A DNA stretch of 64,000 nt from assembly GCF_012927085.1 (NCBI RefSeq), contig NZ_JABBFX010000003.1, forward strand, positions 806,001-870,000, written 5' to 3'. Both the position numbers and the translations under genes were made by a program. Source of the DNA: Ramlibacter agri (GTDB lineage: Bacteria; Pseudomonadota; Gammaproteobacteria; Burkholderiales; Burkholderiaceae_C). Of the stretch, positions 1-14,942 are shown piece by piece (within the stretch, counting starts at the first letter, position 1; each line of letters begins with the position of its first letter). A model generated the notes under the pieces. The model made no database searches and was not told the origin of the DNA. It saw only the letters and a program-made list of their open reading frames with translations.

Positions 1-2
1 TC

Positions 3-3041
<3,039 letters not shown>

Positions 3042-3058
3042 GAGGAAGAGGAAGCAAC

Positions 3059-4525
<1,467 letters not shown>

Positions 4526-4533
4526 CGCCACAC

Positions 4534-4559
4534 TCCTCAGCCTGTCCTAAGGCTGAGGA
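4534..4559 (+). terminator. Hairpin after gltD
   Basis: Perfect 10-bp inverted repeat TCCTCAGCCT / AGGCTGAGGA around a 6-base loop, starting 9 bases after the gltD stop. No T-run follows, so it could be an intrinsic terminator of the GC-rich type or an mRNA-stabilising end. It separates gltBD from the mla operon. Confidence 0.6.
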
Positions 4560-4627
4560 CTGCCCCAGGCCCTATCATCCGGGGTTTCCAGATTCAGGCC
4601 GGCTCGCCCGGCCGCCACACCCCCCGG

Positions 4628-5443
4628 ATGACCCCTCCCGACACCAGCACGCTGGTCGACTGCCGCCACCTGAGCTTCGGCTACGGGGAGCGGCGCATCC
4701 TGGAAGACGTGAGTTTCACCGTACCGCGCGGCAAGGTGACGGCCCTCATGGGTGCGTCCGGCGGCGGCAAGACCACGGTGCTGCGCCTGATCGGCGGCCA
4801 GGTCCGCCCGCAACGCGGCGAACTGCTGTTCGACGGCCAGGACGTCGGCGCGATGGATCGCGACGGTTTGTTCAAGATCCGCCGGCGCATGGGCATGCTG
4901 TTCCAGTTCGGCGCGCTGTTCACCGACCTCTCCGTCTACGACAACGTCGCCTTCCCGCTGCGTGAGCACTCGGGCCTGCCGGAAAACCTGATCCGCGACA
5001 TCGTGCTGATGAAGCTCAATGCGGTGGGCCTGCGCGGCGCCCGCGACCTGATGCCCAGCGAGATCTCCGGCGGCATGGCGCGCCGCGTGGCGCTGGCGCG
5101 CGCGATCGCGCTGGATCCCGAGCTCGTGATGTACGACGAACCCTTCGCCGGCCTCGACCCGATTTCGCTGGGAACGGCGGCGCAGTTGATTCGCCGCCTG
5201 AACGACACGCTGGGCATCACCAGCATCATCGTTTCGCACGACCTGGAAGAGACCTTCCACATCGCCGACCAGGTGATCGTGCTGGCCAATGGCCGCATCG
5301 CCGCGCAGGGCACGCCGGCCGAAGTGCGCGCGAGCAACGACCCGCTGGTGCACCAGTTCGTCAATGCGCTGCCCGAAGGCCCGGTGCATTTCCATTACCC
5401 TGGCCCGGACGTGGCGACTGACTTCAGTGGGGGGCTCCAATGA
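4628..5443 (+). CDS. mlaF: Phospholipid ABC transporter ATP-binding protein MlaF
   Basis: ATPase (271 aa) of the Mla system that moves phospholipids between inner and outer membranes; cytoplasmic face of the MlaFEDB complex. Walker A GASGGGKTT lies near residue 42, the ABC signature ISGGMARRVALARA near 140 and Walker B LVMYDEPFAGLDP near 162, with the switch His in VSHDLEE. It is the first gene of mlaF-E-D-A-C-B. Its stop overlaps the mlaE start by 4 bases (ATGA), indicating translational coupling. A TATCAT hexamer at 4573 could be a -10 element, but no convincing -35 is seen. Assignment over a generic ABC ATPase rests on the gene neighbours. Confidence 0.93.
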   Translation: MTPPDTSTLVDCRHLSFGYGERRILEDVSFTVPRGKVTALMGASGGGKTTVLRLIGGQVRPQRGELLFDGQDVGAMDRDGLFKIRRRMGMLFQFGALFTDLSVYDNVAFPLREHSGLPENLIRDIVLMKLNAVGLRGARDLMPSEISGGMARRVALARAIALDPELVMYDEPFAGLDPISLGTAAQLIRRLNDTLGITSIIVSHDLEETFHIADQVIVLANGRIAAQGTPAEVRASNDPLVHQFVNALPEGPVHFHYPGPDVATDFSGGLQ

Positions 5444-6222
5444 GCTGGTACAAGCCCGCCGACGTCGGCTTCGCGGTGCGCGGCAAGCTGCACGACTACG
5501 GCTACAGCGCCCGCCTGCTCGGGCGCCTGCTGGCGCTGGGCGGCCGCACGCTGGCCCGTGGCCGGCTGGTGCGCGACCAGGTCCATTTCCTCGGCAACTA
5601 TTCGCTCGCCATCATCGGCGTGTCGGGCCTGTTCGTCGGCTTCGTGCTGGCGCTGCAGGGCTACTACACGCTGCAGCGCTATGGCTCGGCCGAAGCGCTG
5701 GGATTGCTGGTCGCCTTGAGCCTGGTGCGCGAACTGGGTCCGGTGGTGACGGCGCTGCTCTTTGCAGGACGCGCGGGCACTTCGCTGACGGCGGAGATCG
5801 GCCTCATGAAAGCGGGCGAACAGCTTTCCGCCATGGAGATGATGGCGGTCGACCCGGTGCAGCGCATCCTGGCGCCGCGCTTCTGGGGCGGCGTGATCAC
5901 TATGCCCTTGCTGGCCGCGGTCTTCAGCGCGGTCGGCATCATCGGCGGCTGGCTGGTCGGCGTGGTGCTGATCGGCGTGGACCCCGGCGCCTTCTGGAGC
6001 CAGATGCAAGGCGGGGTGGACGTGTTCAAGGACGTCGGCAACGGCGTCATCAAGAGCCTCGTGTTCGGCGTCGCGGTGACCTTCATCGCGGTGCTGCAAG
6101 GTTACGAAGCATTGGCCACACCCGAAGGCGTGGCGCGCGCGACGACGCGCACGGTCGTGATGTCCTCGCTCGCGGTGCTGGGCCTGGACTTCATGCTCAC
6201 GGCCCTGATGTTCAGCATTTAG
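5440..6222 (+). CDS. mlaE: Phospholipid ABC transporter permease MlaE
   Basis: Inner-membrane permease (260 aa) of the Mla phospholipid transporter. The hydrophobic pattern fits an N-terminal amphipathic segment followed by about five membrane helices. The conserved cytoplasmic block around residues 125–150 (MKAGEQLSAMEMMAVDPVQRI) is the MlaE/YrbE hallmark that contacts MlaF. It starts inside the mlaF stop (ATGA) and is followed after 13 bases by mlaD. Confidence 0.93.
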   Translation: MSWYKPADVGFAVRGKLHDYGYSARLLGRLLALGGRTLARGRLVRDQVHFLGNYSLAIIGVSGLFVGFVLALQGYYTLQRYGSAEALGLLVALSLVRELGPVVTALLFAGRAGTSLTAEIGLMKAGEQLSAMEMMAVDPVQRILAPRFWGGVITMPLLAAVFSAVGIIGGWLVGVVLIGVDPGAFWSQMQGGVDVFKDVGNGVIKSLVFGVAVTFIAVLQGYEALATPEGVARATTRTVVMSSLAVLGLDFMLTALMFSI

Positions 6223-6235
6223 GAGAGTAGACACC

Positions 6236-6706
6236 ATGGAACGCAACAAGAACGATGCCTGGGTGGGCCTCTTCGTCCTCATTGGCGCCGCGGCGCTCAT
6301 CTTCCTCGCGCTGCAAGCGGCGAACCTTCTGTCGCTGAACTTCTCGCCGACCTACAAGGTGAGCGCCCGTTTCGACAACATCGGCGGGCTCAAGCCCAAG
6401 GCCGCGGTCAAGAGCGCCGGCGTGGTCGTGGGCCGGGTGGAGCAGATCAGCTTCGACGACAAGAGCTTCCAGGCCCGGGTCGACATGGCCATGGACAAGC
6501 GCTACCAGTTCCCCAGGGACAGCTCGCTGAAGATCCTGACCAGCGGCCTCCTGGGTGAGCAATATGTGGGAATCGAGGCGGGCGCTGACGAAAAGGCCCT
6601 CGCCGCAGGCGATACCATTACGACAACCCAATCCGCCGTGGTCCTGGAAAACCTGATCGGCCAGTTCCTCTACAACAAGGCGGCGGAGGGGCCCGCCAAG
6701 AAATGA
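6236..6706 (+). CDS. mlaD: MCE-domain phospholipid-binding protein MlaD
   Basis: Membrane-anchored periplasmic MCE-domain protein (156 aa) that forms the hexameric ring on MlaE. One N-terminal membrane helix (about residues 10–28) is followed by a single MCE domain containing FDNIGGLKPKAAVKSAGVVV and, at its end, SGLLGEQYVGIEAG. The ATG is preceded by AGGAGAG. It overlaps the next gene (mlaA) by 4 bases, consistent with a tight operon. Confidence 0.94.
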   Translation: MERNKNDAWVGLFVLIGAAALIFLALQAANLLSLNFSPTYKVSARFDNIGGLKPKAAVKSAGVVVGRVEQISFDDKSFQARVDMAMDKRYQFPRDSSLKILTSGLLGEQYVGIEAGADEKALAAGDTITTTQSAVVLENLIGQFLYNKAAEGPAKK

Positions 6707-7488
6707 GAACCACAGTCCGCGCGCTCGCCCTCGCCGCTGCCCTGCTTGCCCTGGGCGGCTGCGCCACCGTCCGTACCCCCAGCCCCGAAGATCCGTGGGA
6801 GGGGATGAACCGCGCCACCACCCAGTTCAACGAGGGCGTGGACGCGGTCGTGCTGAAACCCGCAGCCACGGCGTACCAGAAATTCATTCCGGCGCCGGTG
6901 CGCACCGGCGTCTCCAACTTCTTCGGCAACATCGGCGACGCCTGGTCCTTCGTGAACAGCGCCCTGCAGTTCAAGATGCGCGACGCCGCTGACAACTTTG
7001 CACGGGTTCAGCTGAATACCGTGTGGGGCGTGTTCGGCATCTTCGACGTGGCGAGCGACGCCAACATCGAGCGCCATCGCGAGGACTTCGGCCAGACCCT
7101 GGGCAGATGGGGCGTGGGTTCCGGCCCGTACCTGGTGCTGCCTATCCTTGGCCCGTCCACCCTGCGCGACACGGTGGCGCTGCCGGTGGACTGGAAGGGG
7201 GACCTCACCTACATGATCCGTCCCATTTCCGCGCGTAACATCACGTATGGCGTGCGTGCGGTGAACACGCGCGCCACGCTGCTGCGGGCCAGCAGCGTGC
7301 TGGATGAAGCGGCGCTGGACAAGTACAGCTTCACCCGTGACGCCTTCCTGCAGCGCCGCCGCGCCCAGATCTACGAGCCGGACGATCCGCGCCGGGAAGT
7401 CCCGCCGCCGCTGCCGGACGAGAGCAAGTCGCCGGCGACGACCGTGCCCAACCCCGAAGGACAACCGCCAGCCCAGCCGGCGCGTTGA
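6703..7488 (+). CDS. mlaA: Outer-membrane lipoprotein MlaA (VacJ)
   Basis: Lipoprotein (261 aa) that extracts misplaced phospholipids from the outer leaflet of the outer membrane. A lipobox ALGGC places the lipidated Cys at residue 20. The VacJ signature DPWEGMNRATTQFNEGVD follows near residue 30, with the hydrophobic plate region after it (VRTGVSNFFGNIGDAW). The C-terminus is a Pro-rich tail (PATTVPNPEGQPPAQPAR). In E. coli mlaA is encoded elsewhere; inclusion inside the mla operon is usual in betaproteobacteria. Its start overlaps the mlaD stop. Confidence 0.94.
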   Translation: MRTTVRALALAAALLALGGCATVRTPSPEDPWEGMNRATTQFNEGVDAVVLKPAATAYQKFIPAPVRTGVSNFFGNIGDAWSFVNSALQFKMRDAADNFARVQLNTVWGVFGIFDVASDANIERHREDFGQTLGRWGVGSGPYLVLPILGPSTLRDTVALPVDWKGDLTYMIRPISARNITYGVRAVNTRATLLRASSVLDEAALDKYSFTRDAFLQRRRAQIYEPDDPRREVPPPLPDESKSPATTVPNPEGQPPAQPAR

Positions 7489-7573
7489 AAGCTTGCATGC
7501 TGTTGCAGTGCCGACACAAGCGCCGGGAAACCCGGCAGTGTCTGGACATTCCAACAGGTTCGAAAGGAAAGAA

Positions 7574-8212
7574 ATGAACCGACGTACCCTGGGCCGCCTC
7601 GCGGCCGCCTTCCTGGCCCTGTCGCTGGGCGTGCTGCCGCTGGCGCGCGCCGCCGACGAAGGCCCCGACGTGCTGATCAAGCGCCTGTCGGACGACGTGC
7701 TGGGCCAGTTGAAGAACGACAAGGCGGTGCAGTCCGGCAACATCCAGGCCGTGTCCGCCATCGTGGACGCGAAGATCATGCCGCACGTGAACTTCCAGCG
7801 CATGACGGCCTCCGCCGTCGGCCCGGCCTGGCGCCAGGCCACGCCGGACCAGCAGGCCCGCCTGCAGGCGGAGTTCAAGACGCTGCTGCTGCGCACCTAC
7901 GCCGGCGCGCTGACGCAGGTGGCGGACGAGACCATCAACGTCAAGCCGCTGCGCGCCCAGCCCACGGACACCGACGTCGTGGTGCGCACCGAAGTGCGTG
8001 GCCGCGGCGACCCGATCCAGCTCGATTACCGGCTGGAGAAGACCGACGGCGGCTGGAAGATCTACAACCTGAACGTGCTGGGCGTGTGGCTGGTGGAAAC
8101 CTACCGCAGCCAGTTCGCGCAGGAAGTCAATGCCCGCGGCATCGACGGCCTGATCGCTTCGCTGGAACAGCGCAACAAGGCCAACGCCGCCGGCGTCGCC
8201 AAGAAGGGCTGA
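7574..8212 (+). CDS. mlaC: Periplasmic phospholipid-binding protein MlaC
   Basis: Periplasmic shuttle (212 aa) carrying phospholipid between MlaA and MlaFEDB. The chosen ATG follows GAAAGGAAAGAA, a good ribosome site, and gives a clean signal peptide ending LPLARA near residue 26; the frame is open further upstream, but that extension lacks a signal. The mature protein matches the Tol-Tol/MlaC family (about 185 residues), with conserved stretches such as FKTLLLRTYAGAL and GGWKIYNLNVLGVWLVETYRSQF. It lies 85 bases after mlaA, a gap with no obvious gene. Confidence 0.93.
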   Translation: MNRRTLGRLAAAFLALSLGVLPLARAADEGPDVLIKRLSDDVLGQLKNDKAVQSGNIQAVSAIVDAKIMPHVNFQRMTASAVGPAWRQATPDQQARLQAEFKTLLLRTYAGALTQVADETINVKPLRAQPTDTDVVVRTEVRGRGDPIQLDYRLEKTDGGWKIYNLNVLGVWLVETYRSQFAQEVNARGIDGLIASLEQRNKANAAGVAKKG

Positions 8213-8218
8213 GCCAGC

Positions 8219-8491
8219 GTGCTGGTCCTCCCGGCTGAACTGACGCACGCGCAGGCGGCCGCCTGCGCCCGCATGCTGTCGCAGGCGCTGCGCTCGCAGC
8301 CGGGCCCCACCGCGGTGGCCGACGCCTCCGCGCTGCAGCACTTCGATTCTTCCGCGCTGGCCGTGCTGCTCGATTGCCGGCGCGACGCGCTGGCGCTGGG
8401 CAAGGGCTTCGCTGTCAGCGGCCTGGCGCCCAAGCTGCGCGAACTGGCCTCGTTGTACGGCGTCGGCGAACTGCTGCCAGCCGCGCCATAA
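8219..8491 (+). CDS. mlaB: STAS-domain protein MlaB
   Basis: Small cytoplasmic STAS protein (90 aa) that binds and activates MlaF. It starts at a GTG 6 bases after the mlaC stop; no ATG is available near the N-terminus. The segment DASALQHFDSSALAVLLDCRRDA (residues about 35–57, quoted here only in part: FDSSALAVLLD) is the STAS helix carrying the conserved Ser. It is the last mla gene. Confidence 0.85.
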   Translation: MLVLPAELTHAQAAACARMLSQALRSQPGPTAVADASALQHFDSSALAVLLDCRRDALALGKGFAVSGLAPKLRELASLYGVGELLPAAP

Positions 8492-8540
8492 CGTGCGCCC
8501 GGCGGGGAATCGAGGCGCCCGGTAAAATGCCGGGTTCCCC

Positions 8541-9461
8541 ATGCCCGCCATCTCCTTCCAGAGCGTCTCCAAGACCTACAGTACCTCCCGCGGCAGTTTC
8601 CAGGCCCTGGACGGCGTCTCCTTCGATATCGAGGAAGGCGAGTTCTTCGGCTTGCTGGGGCCCAACGGCGCAGGCAAGACCACCCTGATCAGCATCCTCG
8701 CCGGCCTGGTGCGCGCCAGTGCAGGCAAGGTGCTGGTGCGCGGCCACGACGTGCAGGCCGACTACGCGCAGGCGCGCCGCCAGCTCGGGGTCGTGCCGCA
8801 GGAACTGGTGTTCGACCCCTTCTTCACCGTGCGGGAAGCACTGCGCATCCAGTCCGGCTATTTCGGCGTGAAGAACAACGACGCCTGGATCGACGAACTG
8901 CTCACGAGCCTCGGCCTCGCCGACAAGGCCAACAGCAACATGCGCCAGCTGTCCGGCGGCATGAAGCGCCGCGTGCTGGTCGCGCAGGCGCTGGTGCATC
9001 GTCCGCCCGTGATCGTGCTGGACGAGCCTACCGCCGGCGTGGACGTGGAGCTGCGCCAGACCCTGTGGCAGTTCATCGCCCGCCTCAACAAGGAAGGCCA
9101 CGCGGTGCTGCTCACCACGCACTACCTCGAAGAGGCGGAAGCCCTGTGCAGCCGCATCGCCATGCTCAAGACCGGCCGCGTCGTGGCGCTGGAACGTACC
9201 AGCGACCTGCTGAAGGCGGCTTCCAGCAACGTGTTGCGCTTCAAGGTCGATGGCCCGCTGCCGCCTGCCTTCGAAGGCAAGGCGCGCGTCACCGGCCGCA
9301 TCGTGCAGCTGCCCGCGCATGACGCCCACGAGATCGAGAACTACCTGGCCGTGATCCGCCAGGCCGGACTGCGGGTGGAGGACGTCGAGATCCGCAAGGC
9401 GGACCTGGAAGACGTGTTCCTCGACGTCATGTCCGAGAAGGGCCAGGAGGCCGTGGCATGA
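8541..9461 (+). CDS. ABC exporter ATP-binding protein (YadG-like)
   Basis: ATPase (306 aa) of an ABC-2 type exporter. Walker A GPNGAGKTT near residue 41, signature LSGGMKRRVLVAQAL near 138, Walker B VIVLDEPTAGVD near 158, and the switch His in LTTHYLEEAE. A C-terminal accessory domain of about 90 residues follows, as in YadG/CcmA-like proteins. Its start is 49 bases after mlaB, behind a TAAAAT hexamer at 8523 that may be a -10 box. It overlaps its permease by 4 bases. The substrate is unknown; the pair is commonly found between mla and ibaG/murA in this family. Confidence 0.88.
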   Translation: MPAISFQSVSKTYSTSRGSFQALDGVSFDIEEGEFFGLLGPNGAGKTTLISILAGLVRASAGKVLVRGHDVQADYAQARRQLGVVPQELVFDPFFTVREALRIQSGYFGVKNNDAWIDELLTSLGLADKANSNMRQLSGGMKRRVLVAQALVHRPPVIVLDEPTAGVDVELRQTLWQFIARLNKEGHAVLLTTHYLEEAEALCSRIAMLKTGRVVALERTSDLLKAASSNVLRFKVDGPLPPAFEGKARVTGRIVQLPAHDAHEIENYLAVIRQAGLRVEDVEIRKADLEDVFLDVMSEKGQEAVA

Positions 9462-10213
9462 CCGGCTGGCAAACCCTCCTGTACAAGGAAAGCCTGCGCT
9501 TCTGGAAGGTCGGTTTCCAGACCGTCGCCGCGCCGGTGCTGACGGCATTGCTGTACCTGCTGATCTTCGGCCACGTGCTGTCCGACCGCGTGAAGGTCTA
9601 CGACAGCATCAACTACACCGCCTTCCTGGTGCCGGGCCTGGTGATGATGAGCGTGCTGCAGAACGCCTTCGCCAACAGCTCCTCCTCGCTGATCCAGAGC
9701 AAGATCATGGGCAACCTGGTCTTCGTGCTGCTGACGCCGCTGTCGCACTGGAGCTGGTTCATCGCCTACGTCGGCTCGTCGATCGCGCGCGGCCTGTGCG
9801 TGGGCTTCGGCGTGCTGCTGGTGACCGTGTGGTTCACGCACCTGAGTTTCGCCGCGCCGCTGTGGATCCTGGTGTTCGCGCTGCTGGGCGCCGGCCTCAT
9901 GGGCGCGCTGGGGCTCATCGCGGGCCTGTGGGCCGAGAAGTTCGACCAGATGGCGGCCTTCCAGAACTTCATCATCATGCCGATGACCTTCCTGTCCGGC
10001 GTGTTCTATTCCATCCACTCGCTGCCGCCGGTGTGGCAGCGCGTCAGCCACCTCAACCCGTTCTTCTACATGATCGACGGCTTCCGCTACGGCTTCTTCG
10101 GCGTCAGCGACGTCTCGCCGTGGATGAGCCTGGGCATCGTGGGCAGCGCCATGCTGGTGGTCGGCGCGATCGCCGTGCACCTGCTTCGCATCGGCTACAA
10201 AATCCGTTCATGA
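9458..10213 (+). CDS. ABC-2 type exporter permease (YadH-like)
   Basis: Integral membrane protein (251 aa) with about six helices, partner of the preceding ATPase. The ABC-2 permease signature region is visible near residues 165–200 (MPMTFLSGVFYSIHSLPPVW), followed by FFYMIDGFRYGFFG. Its start overlaps the ATPase stop (ATGA), and its own stop overlaps the start of ibaG. No substrate can be assigned from sequence. Confidence 0.88.
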   Translation: MTGWQTLLYKESLRFWKVGFQTVAAPVLTALLYLLIFGHVLSDRVKVYDSINYTAFLVPGLVMMSVLQNAFANSSSSLIQSKIMGNLVFVLLTPLSHWSWFIAYVGSSIARGLCVGFGVLLVTVWFTHLSFAAPLWILVFALLGAGLMGALGLIAGLWAEKFDQMAAFQNFIIMPMTFLSGVFYSIHSLPPVWQRVSHLNPFFYMIDGFRYGFFGVSDVSPWMSLGIVGSAMLVVGAIAVHLLRIGYKIRS

Positions 10214-10452
10214 CCGCCGAAGAACTGAAATCCATCATCGCCTCCAGCCTCGCCTGCGACCACCTCGAGGTGGAAGGCGACGGCCGCCACTGGCAGGCGC
10301 TGATCGTGTCAGCGGAGTTCGCCGGCTTGCGTCCGGTCCAGCGCCACCAGCGCGTGTACAAGACCCTGGGTGCGAGAATGCACACCGACGAGGTGCATGC
10401 CTTGTCGATGAAGACATTCACGCCCGCCGAATGGGCCACCCAATCTCACTGA
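10210..10452 (+). CDS. ibaG: BolA/IbaG family iron-sulfur protein
   Basis: Small BolA-fold protein (80 aa) expected to partner monothiol glutaredoxins and bind a 2Fe-2S cluster. The family core is visible: [20 protein letters not shown], then [28 protein letters not shown]. The position directly upstream of murA is the classic ibaG (yrbA) context. The ATG overlaps the permease stop (ATGA), so translation is probably coupled. The residual doubt is only between ibaG and another BolA paralogue name. Confidence 0.9.
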   Translation: MTAEELKSIIASSLACDHLEVEGDGRHWQALIVSAEFAGLRPVQRHQRVYKTLGARMHTDEVHALSMKTFTPAEWATQSH

Positions 10453-10456
10453 CGCG

Positions 10457-11718
<1,262 letters not shown>

Positions 11719-11722
<4 letters not shown>

Positions 11723-12396
11723 ACCAGATCACGCTGGCCCTGTCCAAGGGCCGCATCTTCGACGAGACCTTGCCGCTGCTCGCCGCCGCCGGCATCGAGG
11801 TGCTCGACGACCCGGAAAAATCGCGCAAGCTGATCCTGGCCACCAACGACCCGGGCCTGCGGGTGGTGCTGGTGCGCGCGACCGACGTGCCGACCTACGT
11901 GCAGTACGGCGGCGCCGACCTCGGCGTGACCGGCCTGGACACTCTGATCGAACACGGCAAGGAATCGGGAGGCGCCGCCAGCGGCGCTGGCCTGTACCAG
12001 CCGCTGGACCTGCAGATCGCCAAGTGCCGCGTCAGCGTCGCCGTGCGCGCCGACTTCGACTACGCCTCCGCCGTGCGCCAGGGCTCGCGCCTGAAGGTCG
12101 CCACCAAGTACGTCAGCATCGCGCGCGACTTCTTCGCCGCCAAGGGCGTGCACGTCGACCTGATCAAGCTGTATGGCTCCATGGAGCTCGCGCCCCTCAC
12201 GGGCCTGGCCGACGCCATCGTGGACCTGGTGTCCACCGGCGGCACGCTCAAGGCCAACAACCTCGTGGAAGTCGAGCGCATCATGGACATCAGCTCGCGG
12301 CTGGTAGTGAACCAGGCCGCGCTGAAGCTGAAACAGGACCCCATCCGCCGCCTCATCGACGTGTTCGCCAAGACCGTCGCCCAGAAAACGAAATGA
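11719..12396 (+). CDS. hisG: ATP phosphoribosyltransferase, short form
   Basis: First step of histidine synthesis (225 aa). This is the short HisG type, without the C-terminal ACT-like regulatory domain; it requires the HisRS-like partner HisZ for activity and feedback control. HisZ is not in this window. Visible family blocks are [16 protein letters not shown] at the N-terminus and the PRPP loop [14 protein letters not shown] near residue 172. Its start overlaps murA and its stop overlaps hisD, both by 4 bases. Confidence 0.96.
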
Positions 12397-13712
12397 CCTT
12401 CTCCGCCCGACCCCTGCGCCTCGCCACCACCGACAGCGGCTTCGACGCCGCGCTGGCGGCGCGCCTGCATTGGTCGGCGGACACCGACGCCGGCATCGAG
12501 CAGGCGGTGGCGGACATCCTGCGCGCCGTGCAGCAGCGTGGCGACGCCGCGGTGCTGGAATACACCAACCGCTTCGACGCCACGCAGGCCAAGTCGCTGG
12601 CGGAGCTGGAACTCCAGCCGGCCGAACTGAGGGCGGCCTTCGAGTCGCTGCCCGCGAAGCAGCGCGACGCGCTGCAGGCCGCCGCCGACCGCGTGCGCGT
12701 CTACCACGAGGCGCAGAAGAAGGCCTCCGGCGAGAGCTGGAGCTACCGCGACGCCGACGGCACCTTGCTGGGGCAGAAGGTCACGCCGCTGGACCGCGTG
12801 GGCATCTACGTGCCGGGCGGCAAGGCGGCCTATCCGTCTTCCGTGCTGATGAACGCCATCCCGGCCCAGGTGGCCGGCGTGGGCGAGATCATCATGGTGG
12901 TGCCGACGCCCCGTGGCGAAAAGAACCCGCTGGTGCTGGCCGCCGCCCACGTGGCCGGCGTGACCCGCGCGTTCACCATCGGCGGCGCGCAAGCCGTCGG
13001 CGCGCTGGCCTATGGCACCGAGACCGTGCCGCGCGTGGACAAGGTCACCGGCCCGGGCAACGCCTATGTCGCCAGCGCCAAGCGCCGCGTGTTCGGCCAG
13101 GTCGGCATCGACATGATCGCCGGCCCCAGCGAGATCCTGGTGTTGGCCGACGGCAGCACGCCGGCCGACTGGGTGGCGATGGACCTGTTCTCGCAGGCCG
13201 AGCACGACGAACTGGCGCAAAGCATCCTGCTGTGCCCCGACGCCGCCTACATCGAACAGGTGCAGGTGGCGATCGATCGCATGCTTAACGAGATGCCGCG
13301 CGCGGAGATCATCGCGAAGTCGCTGAACGGCCGCGGCGCGCTGATCCACACGCGCACGCTGGAAGAGGCCTGCGAGATCAGCAACCGCATCGCGCCGGAG
13401 CACCTGGAAATCGCCAGCCGCGACCCGCAGAAGTGGGAACCGCTGCTGCGCCATGCCGGCGCCATCTTCCTGGGCGCCTTCACCAGCGAATCGCTGGGCG
13501 ACTACTGCGCCGGCCCCAACCACGTGCTGCCCACCAGCACCACGGCGCGCTTCTCCAGCCCGCTGGGCGTGTACGACTTCCAGAAGCGCAGCAGCCTGAT
13601 CGAGGTGAGCGAAGCCGGCGCCCAGAAGCTGGGCGCGATCGCCGCCGAACTGGCCTACGGCGAAGGCCTGCAAGCCCACGCCCGCGCGGCGGAGTTGCGG
13701 CTGAAGCCCTGA
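12393..13712 (+). CDS. hisD: Histidinol dehydrogenase
   Basis: Zn-dependent NAD enzyme that oxidises histidinol to histidine (last two steps; 439 aa). The ATG chosen overlaps the hisG stop (ATGA) and gives the normal length; the frame is open upstream but inside hisG. Family motifs: [31 protein letters not shown], the Zn-site block [10 protein letters not shown], and [11 protein letters not shown] near the C-terminus. It ends before a 150-base gap occupied by a long inverted repeat. Confidence 0.97.
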   Translation: MTFSARPLRLATTDSGFDAALAARLHWSADTDAGIEQAVADILRAVQQRGDAAVLEYTNRFDATQAKSLAELELQPAELRAAFESLPAKQRDALQAAADRVRVYHEAQKKASGESWSYRDADGTLLGQKVTPLDRVGIYVPGGKAAYPSSVLMNAIPAQVAGVGEIIMVVPTPRGEKNPLVLAAAHVAGVTRAFTIGGAQAVGALAYGTETVPRVDKVTGPGNAYVASAKRRVFGQVGIDMIAGPSEILVLADGSTPADWVAMDLFSQAEHDELAQSILLCPDAAYIEQVQVAIDRMLNEMPRAEIIAKSLNGRGALIHTRTLEEACEISNRIAPEHLEIASRDPQKWEPLLRHAGAIFLGAFTSESLGDYCAGPNHVLPTSTTARFSSPLGVYDFQKRSSLIEVSEAGAQKLGAIAAELAYGEGLQAHARAAELRLKP

Positions 13713-13726
13713 AGCCCTGAAATCCA

Positions 13727-13856
13727 AGACGGACTACCGGACGCAAAAGTCGCAAAGGTCCGCAAAAGAACGCAAAAGGGAAAGGCCTGATAATCAAGGT
13801 CTCCCTTTTGCGACCTTTGCGTACTTTCGCGACTTTTGCGTCCGGAAGTCCGTTTT
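13727..13856. repeat. Long imperfect palindrome of CGCAAAAG-type units between hisD and hisC
   Basis: Two arms of about 50 bases (13731–13781 and 13802–13851, with a few more matching bases outside) are near-perfect reverse complements around a roughly 20-base centre. Each arm holds four copies of a CGCAAAAG-like unit (left arm at 13742, 13751, 13761, 13771) spaced 9–10 bases apart, so the A-tracts are phased with the helical repeat. In RNA the arms would form a very strong stem just after hisD; in DNA the phased A-tracts may bend. It fills almost the entire gap, leaving no clear ribosome site for hisC. It could be a dispersed repeat, an attenuating hairpin or a protein-binding array. Confidence 0.85.
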
Positions 13857-13862
13857 CCATCC

Positions 13863-14942
13863 ATGAGCGCCAGACTCGATCAAATCATCGCCACCCGCAT
13901 CCGCCAGGACGTGCAGAGCATGCACGCCTATGCCGTGCAGGACTCCAGGGGCATGATCAAGCTGGATGCCATGGAGAACCCGCACCGGCTGCCGGCGCAG
14001 TTGCGCAAGGAGCTGGGCGAGCGCCTCGCCGAGGTGGCGATCAACCGCTACCCGGGCGACCGCGTCGGCGACCTGAAGCAGGCGCTGGCGAAGCACGCGA
14101 AGCTTCCGGCCGGCTGCGACCTGATGCTGGGCAACGGCTCGGACGAACTGATCTCCCTGCTGGCCATGGCCTGCGACGTGCCCGGCGCGACCATCCTGGC
14201 GCCGGTGCCCGGCTTCGTCATGTACGCGATGAGCGCACAGCTTCAGGGCCTGAAGTTCGTGCCGGTGGACCTGACGCCCGATTTCGAGCTCGATGAGAAG
14301 GCGATGCTGGACGCGATCGCGCTGCACCAGCCCGCCATCGTCTACCTGGCCTACCCGAACAACCCCACGGCCAACCTCTGGAACGACGCCATCATCGAGA
14401 AGATCGTGCTGGCCGCGCCCGGCCTGGTGGTGATCGACGAGGCCTACCTGCCCTTTTCCAGCAAGTCCTACCTGGACCGCCTGGCCAGGCACGAACACGT
14501 GCTGCTGATGCGCACCCTGTCCAAGTTCGGCCTGGCCGGCGTCCGCATCGGCTACATGATGGGCCGCCGGGAGCTGATCGCGCAGGTCGACAAGGTGCGG
14601 CCGCCCTACAACATCAGCGTGCTGAATTCCGAGGCTGCGCTGTTCGCGCTGGAGCACGAGGACGTGTTCGCGCAGCAGGCCGCCGACCTGCGGGCCCAGC
14701 GCGCCCGCGTCCAGGACACGCTGGCGACCTTGCCCGGCGCGCAGAGCTGGCCCAGCGACGCCAACATGATCCTGGTGCGCGTGCCGGACCCGGCCCGCAC
14801 TTTCGAGGGCATGAAGGCCCGCGGCGTCCTGGTCAAGAACGTTTCTAAAATGCACCCATTGCTGGCCGGCTGCCTGCGCCTCACCGTCGGAACGGCGGAG
14901 GAGAACACGCAGATGCTGTCCGCGCTCCAGGCCTCCCTATGA
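13863..14942 (+). CDS. hisC: Histidinol-phosphate aminotransferase
   Basis: PLP enzyme converting imidazole-acetol phosphate to histidinol phosphate (359 aa). The fold-type I PLP features are visible: [10 protein letters not shown] near residue 162, the Asp/Tyr block [10 protein letters not shown] near 196, and the Schiff-base Lys in [16 protein letters not shown] near 219. The first ATG is used; no good ribosome site precedes it (a GGAAG is 14 bases away, inside the palindrome's right arm), which is unusual in this otherwise tightly coupled operon. The stop overlaps the hisB start. Confidence 0.95.
   Translation: MSARLDQIIATRIRQDVQSMHAYAVQDSRGMIKLDAMENPHRLPAQLRKELGERLAEVAINRYPGDRVGDLKQALAKHAKLPAGCDLMLGNGSDELISLLAMACDVPGATILAPVPGFVMYAMSAQLQGLKFVPVDLTPDFELDEKAMLDAIALHQPAIVYLAYPNNPTANLWNDAIIEKIVLAAPGLVVIDEAYLPFSSKSYLDRLARHEHVLLMRTLSKFGLAGVRIGYMMGRRELIAQVDKVRPPYNISVLNSEAALFALEHEDVFAQQAADLRAQRARVQDTLATLPGAQSWPSDANMILVRVPDPARTFEGMKARGVLVKNVSKMHPLLAGCLRLTVGTAEENTQMLSALQASL

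Noticed and set aside
12060..13727. 555-codon frame antisense to hisD
   Set aside because: Complement of a conserved gene with full-length family match; no start context and low-complexity product.
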